From Lutibacter profundi (GTDB lineage Bacteria; Bacteroidota; Bacteroidia; Flavobacteriales; Flavobacteriaceae), in assembly GCF_001543325.1 (NCBI RefSeq), contig NZ_CP013355.1, positions 806,001 to 870,000 of the forward strand: a stretch of 64,000 bases of DNA, read 5' to 3'. The translations under genes were made by a program, and so were the position numbers. Positions 62,987-64,000 of the stretch are shown here, piece after piece. The stretch's first letter is position 1. Every line of letters begins with the position of its first letter. The notes below the pieces were generated by a model that was not told the origin of the DNA, did no database searches, and saw nothing but the letters and a program-made list of their open reading frames with translations.

Positions 62987-64000
62987 CTAGTTTTTCAAAA
63001 TTTCTTTTCTCAGTAATTCTAAAGCTTTATTTGAAGCTCTTTCTATAACTTTTTCTCGAGGTTTACCAAAGAAGAATTCTTTTGAAAAAAGCATTGTTGG
63101 TGTTGCAATTGCAATAAAAACAGTACCAACTGTTTTATCGGTAATATCGGTTGTAGGCCCAGCATTACCGGTAGTTGCTACGGCATAACTTGTTTTGAAT
63201 TTTTGTTGAATTCCCTTTACCATCGCCTCTGCAACTTGTGAACTTACAACCGAATATTTTGTTATTAATTCTCTATCAACATTTAACTCATTTATTTTAA
63301 CAGATGCATGATATGCCACAATTGAACCCATAAAATAGGCTGATGAACCTGCAATTGATGTTATTTTTTTCGCAATATTACCTCCTGTACAACTTTCAGC
63401 TGTAGATAATGTTTGTTTTTTACTAGTTAATAATTTCCCAATTATAAACTCTAGTGTTTCACCATCTTCAAACCCAACAATAATATCAGGTATTAGTTTT
63501 GTTAATTTTTCAACTTCATTGTTAACCGTTTGTTTTAGTAAATCACTATTCTCTCCTTTTGCTGTTAACCGCAATCGAAGTCTGCCATACGCAGGTAAAT
63601 AGGCTAATTTTACAAATTTTGGTAAATTATCTTCCCATGTTTCAATACGTTCAGCCACCATACTTTCGCCCATACCATAGGTTAATATTGTTGTATGCAA
63701 TATAAATGGCAATTGAAATGTTTCTTTTAATTTTGGTAAAACACTTCTTTGCATTAACCCCTTCATTTCATTTGGAACTCCTGGCAAAGATATAACAACT
63801 TTACCTCTATAATTAAACCACATGCCTGGCGCCGTACCAAACTCATTTGTTAATGGGATGCATTTTGAAGGTATTAAAGCCTGGTTTTTATTGACTTCAG
63901 TAAATGGGTAGTTCATTTTTGAAAACATCTCCTTAATATGCGATAAAATTTTTTGATTTAAAATTAGCTCATCATCAAAATATTCAACCAATGTTAGTTT
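62987..64000 (-). CDS. cinA: CinA-family protein (5' part beyond right edge)
   Basis: The frame stays open to the window edge, giving 338 visible residues of a protein normally about 415 long; the first part of the N-terminal MoCF/COG1058 domain is cut off. Present are EFGTAPGMWFNYRGKVVIS, LPGVPNEMKGLM and the C-terminal CinA domain with STAESCTGGNIAKKI, GSIVAYHASVK and ATTGNAGPTT. The C-terminal domain is an NMN deamidase in other bacteria and the N-terminal one an ADP-ribose pyrophosphatase, so the role is probably in pyridine-nucleotide recycling. The TTG at 63991 is not the true start. Confidence 0.93.
   Translation of the reverse strand, partial: KLTLVEYFDDELILNQKILSHIKEMFSKMNYPFTEVNKNQALIPSKCIPLTNEFGTAPGMWFNYRGKVVISLPGVPNEMKGLMQRSVLPKLKETFQLPFILHTTILTYGMGESMVAERIETWEDNLPKFVKLAYLPAYGRLRLRLTAKGENSDLLKQTVNNEVEKLTKLIPDIIVGFEDGETLEFIIGKLLTSKKQTLSTAESCTGGNIAKKITSIAGSSAYFMGSIVAYHASVKINELNVDRELITKYSVVSSQVAEAMVKGIQQKFKTSYAVATTGNAGPTTDITDKTVGTVFIAIATPTMLFSKEFFFGKPREKVIERASNKALELLRKEILKN

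Noticed and set aside
1-64000. tRNA, rRNA, insertion sequences or prophage
   Set aside because: No cloverleaf-like sequence, transposase, integrase or phage structural gene was recognised in any gap.

Overview
The window is a chromosomal segment of a low-GC member of the Bacteroidota, almost certainly a Flavobacteriia (Flavobacteriaceae). I judge this from the protein families (DUF5916 barrel protein, DUF3276 Pur-alpha-like protein, long NusB, DUF4295 next to L33/L28, BshC, DUF1573/YajC/YbbR block), from the repeated Bacteroidota -7 promoter box TAnnTTTG ahead of genes, from the lack of Shine-Dalgarno sequences and from the AT-rich base use (about 30% G+C by eye). The species cannot be fixed from sequence alone.

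Layout. 1-6.2 kb: minus-strand nusB-DUF1573-yajC-ybbR block, plus-strand ABC exporter and DUF3276 gene, and sucC. 6.4-15.4 kb: plus-strand DUF5916 protein, LolD-like ATPase, mtnN, BatA/vWA membrane protein, a dihydroorotase-like protein lacking the HxH metal motif, a small membrane protein, an esterase and a polyphosphate glucokinase. 15.4-22.4 kb: a MoxR/DUF58/DUF4350/DUF4129/multi-TM/SpoIIM operon with a divergent RDD protein. 22.4-36.8 kb: mixed housekeeping and stress genes (CoA-Nudix, acyltransferase, dps/oxyR divergent pair, a frameshifted Bcp peroxiredoxin, adenine/adenosine deaminase, TrmO, Crp/Fnr regulator, QueD, Idi, RF3, cystathionine beta-synthase, LolE-like permease, NamZ-like muramidase).

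36.9-45.2 kb is the accessory centre: a type II-C CRISPR-Cas locus in an unusual split layout. cas1-cas2 lie on the plus strand, followed by a bidirectional terminator and 20 identical 36-bp repeats with 19 spacers. Then come about 1.6 kb of nested tandem repeats built from a two-hairpin REP-doublet, a small GIY-YIG nuclease gene bracketed by the same hairpin sequence, a compact 1128-residue Cas9 on the minus strand, and a divergent tracrRNA on the plus strand. The tracrRNA anti-repeat shows that crRNAs must come from the minus strand of the array. The hairpin-repeat plus GIY-YIG unit is the most novel-looking structure here: it resembles a REPIN/RAYT arrangement but with a GIY-YIG nuclease where a Y1 transposase would be.

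45.3-64 kb: YkgJ-type cysteine-cluster protein, class C beta-lactamase-like hydrolase, argS, lpdA, a double-domain metal-binding-like lipoprotein, then a patch of gene decay (an ORF without ATG, a frameshifted exonuclease III, a Crp/Fnr remnant). It continues with bshC and a methyltransferase, an M14 carboxypeptidase, rimO, a lipoprotein amidase, ftsY, DUF4295, rpmG, rpmB and cinA (cut by the right edge). No tRNA, rRNA, insertion sequence or prophage was seen.
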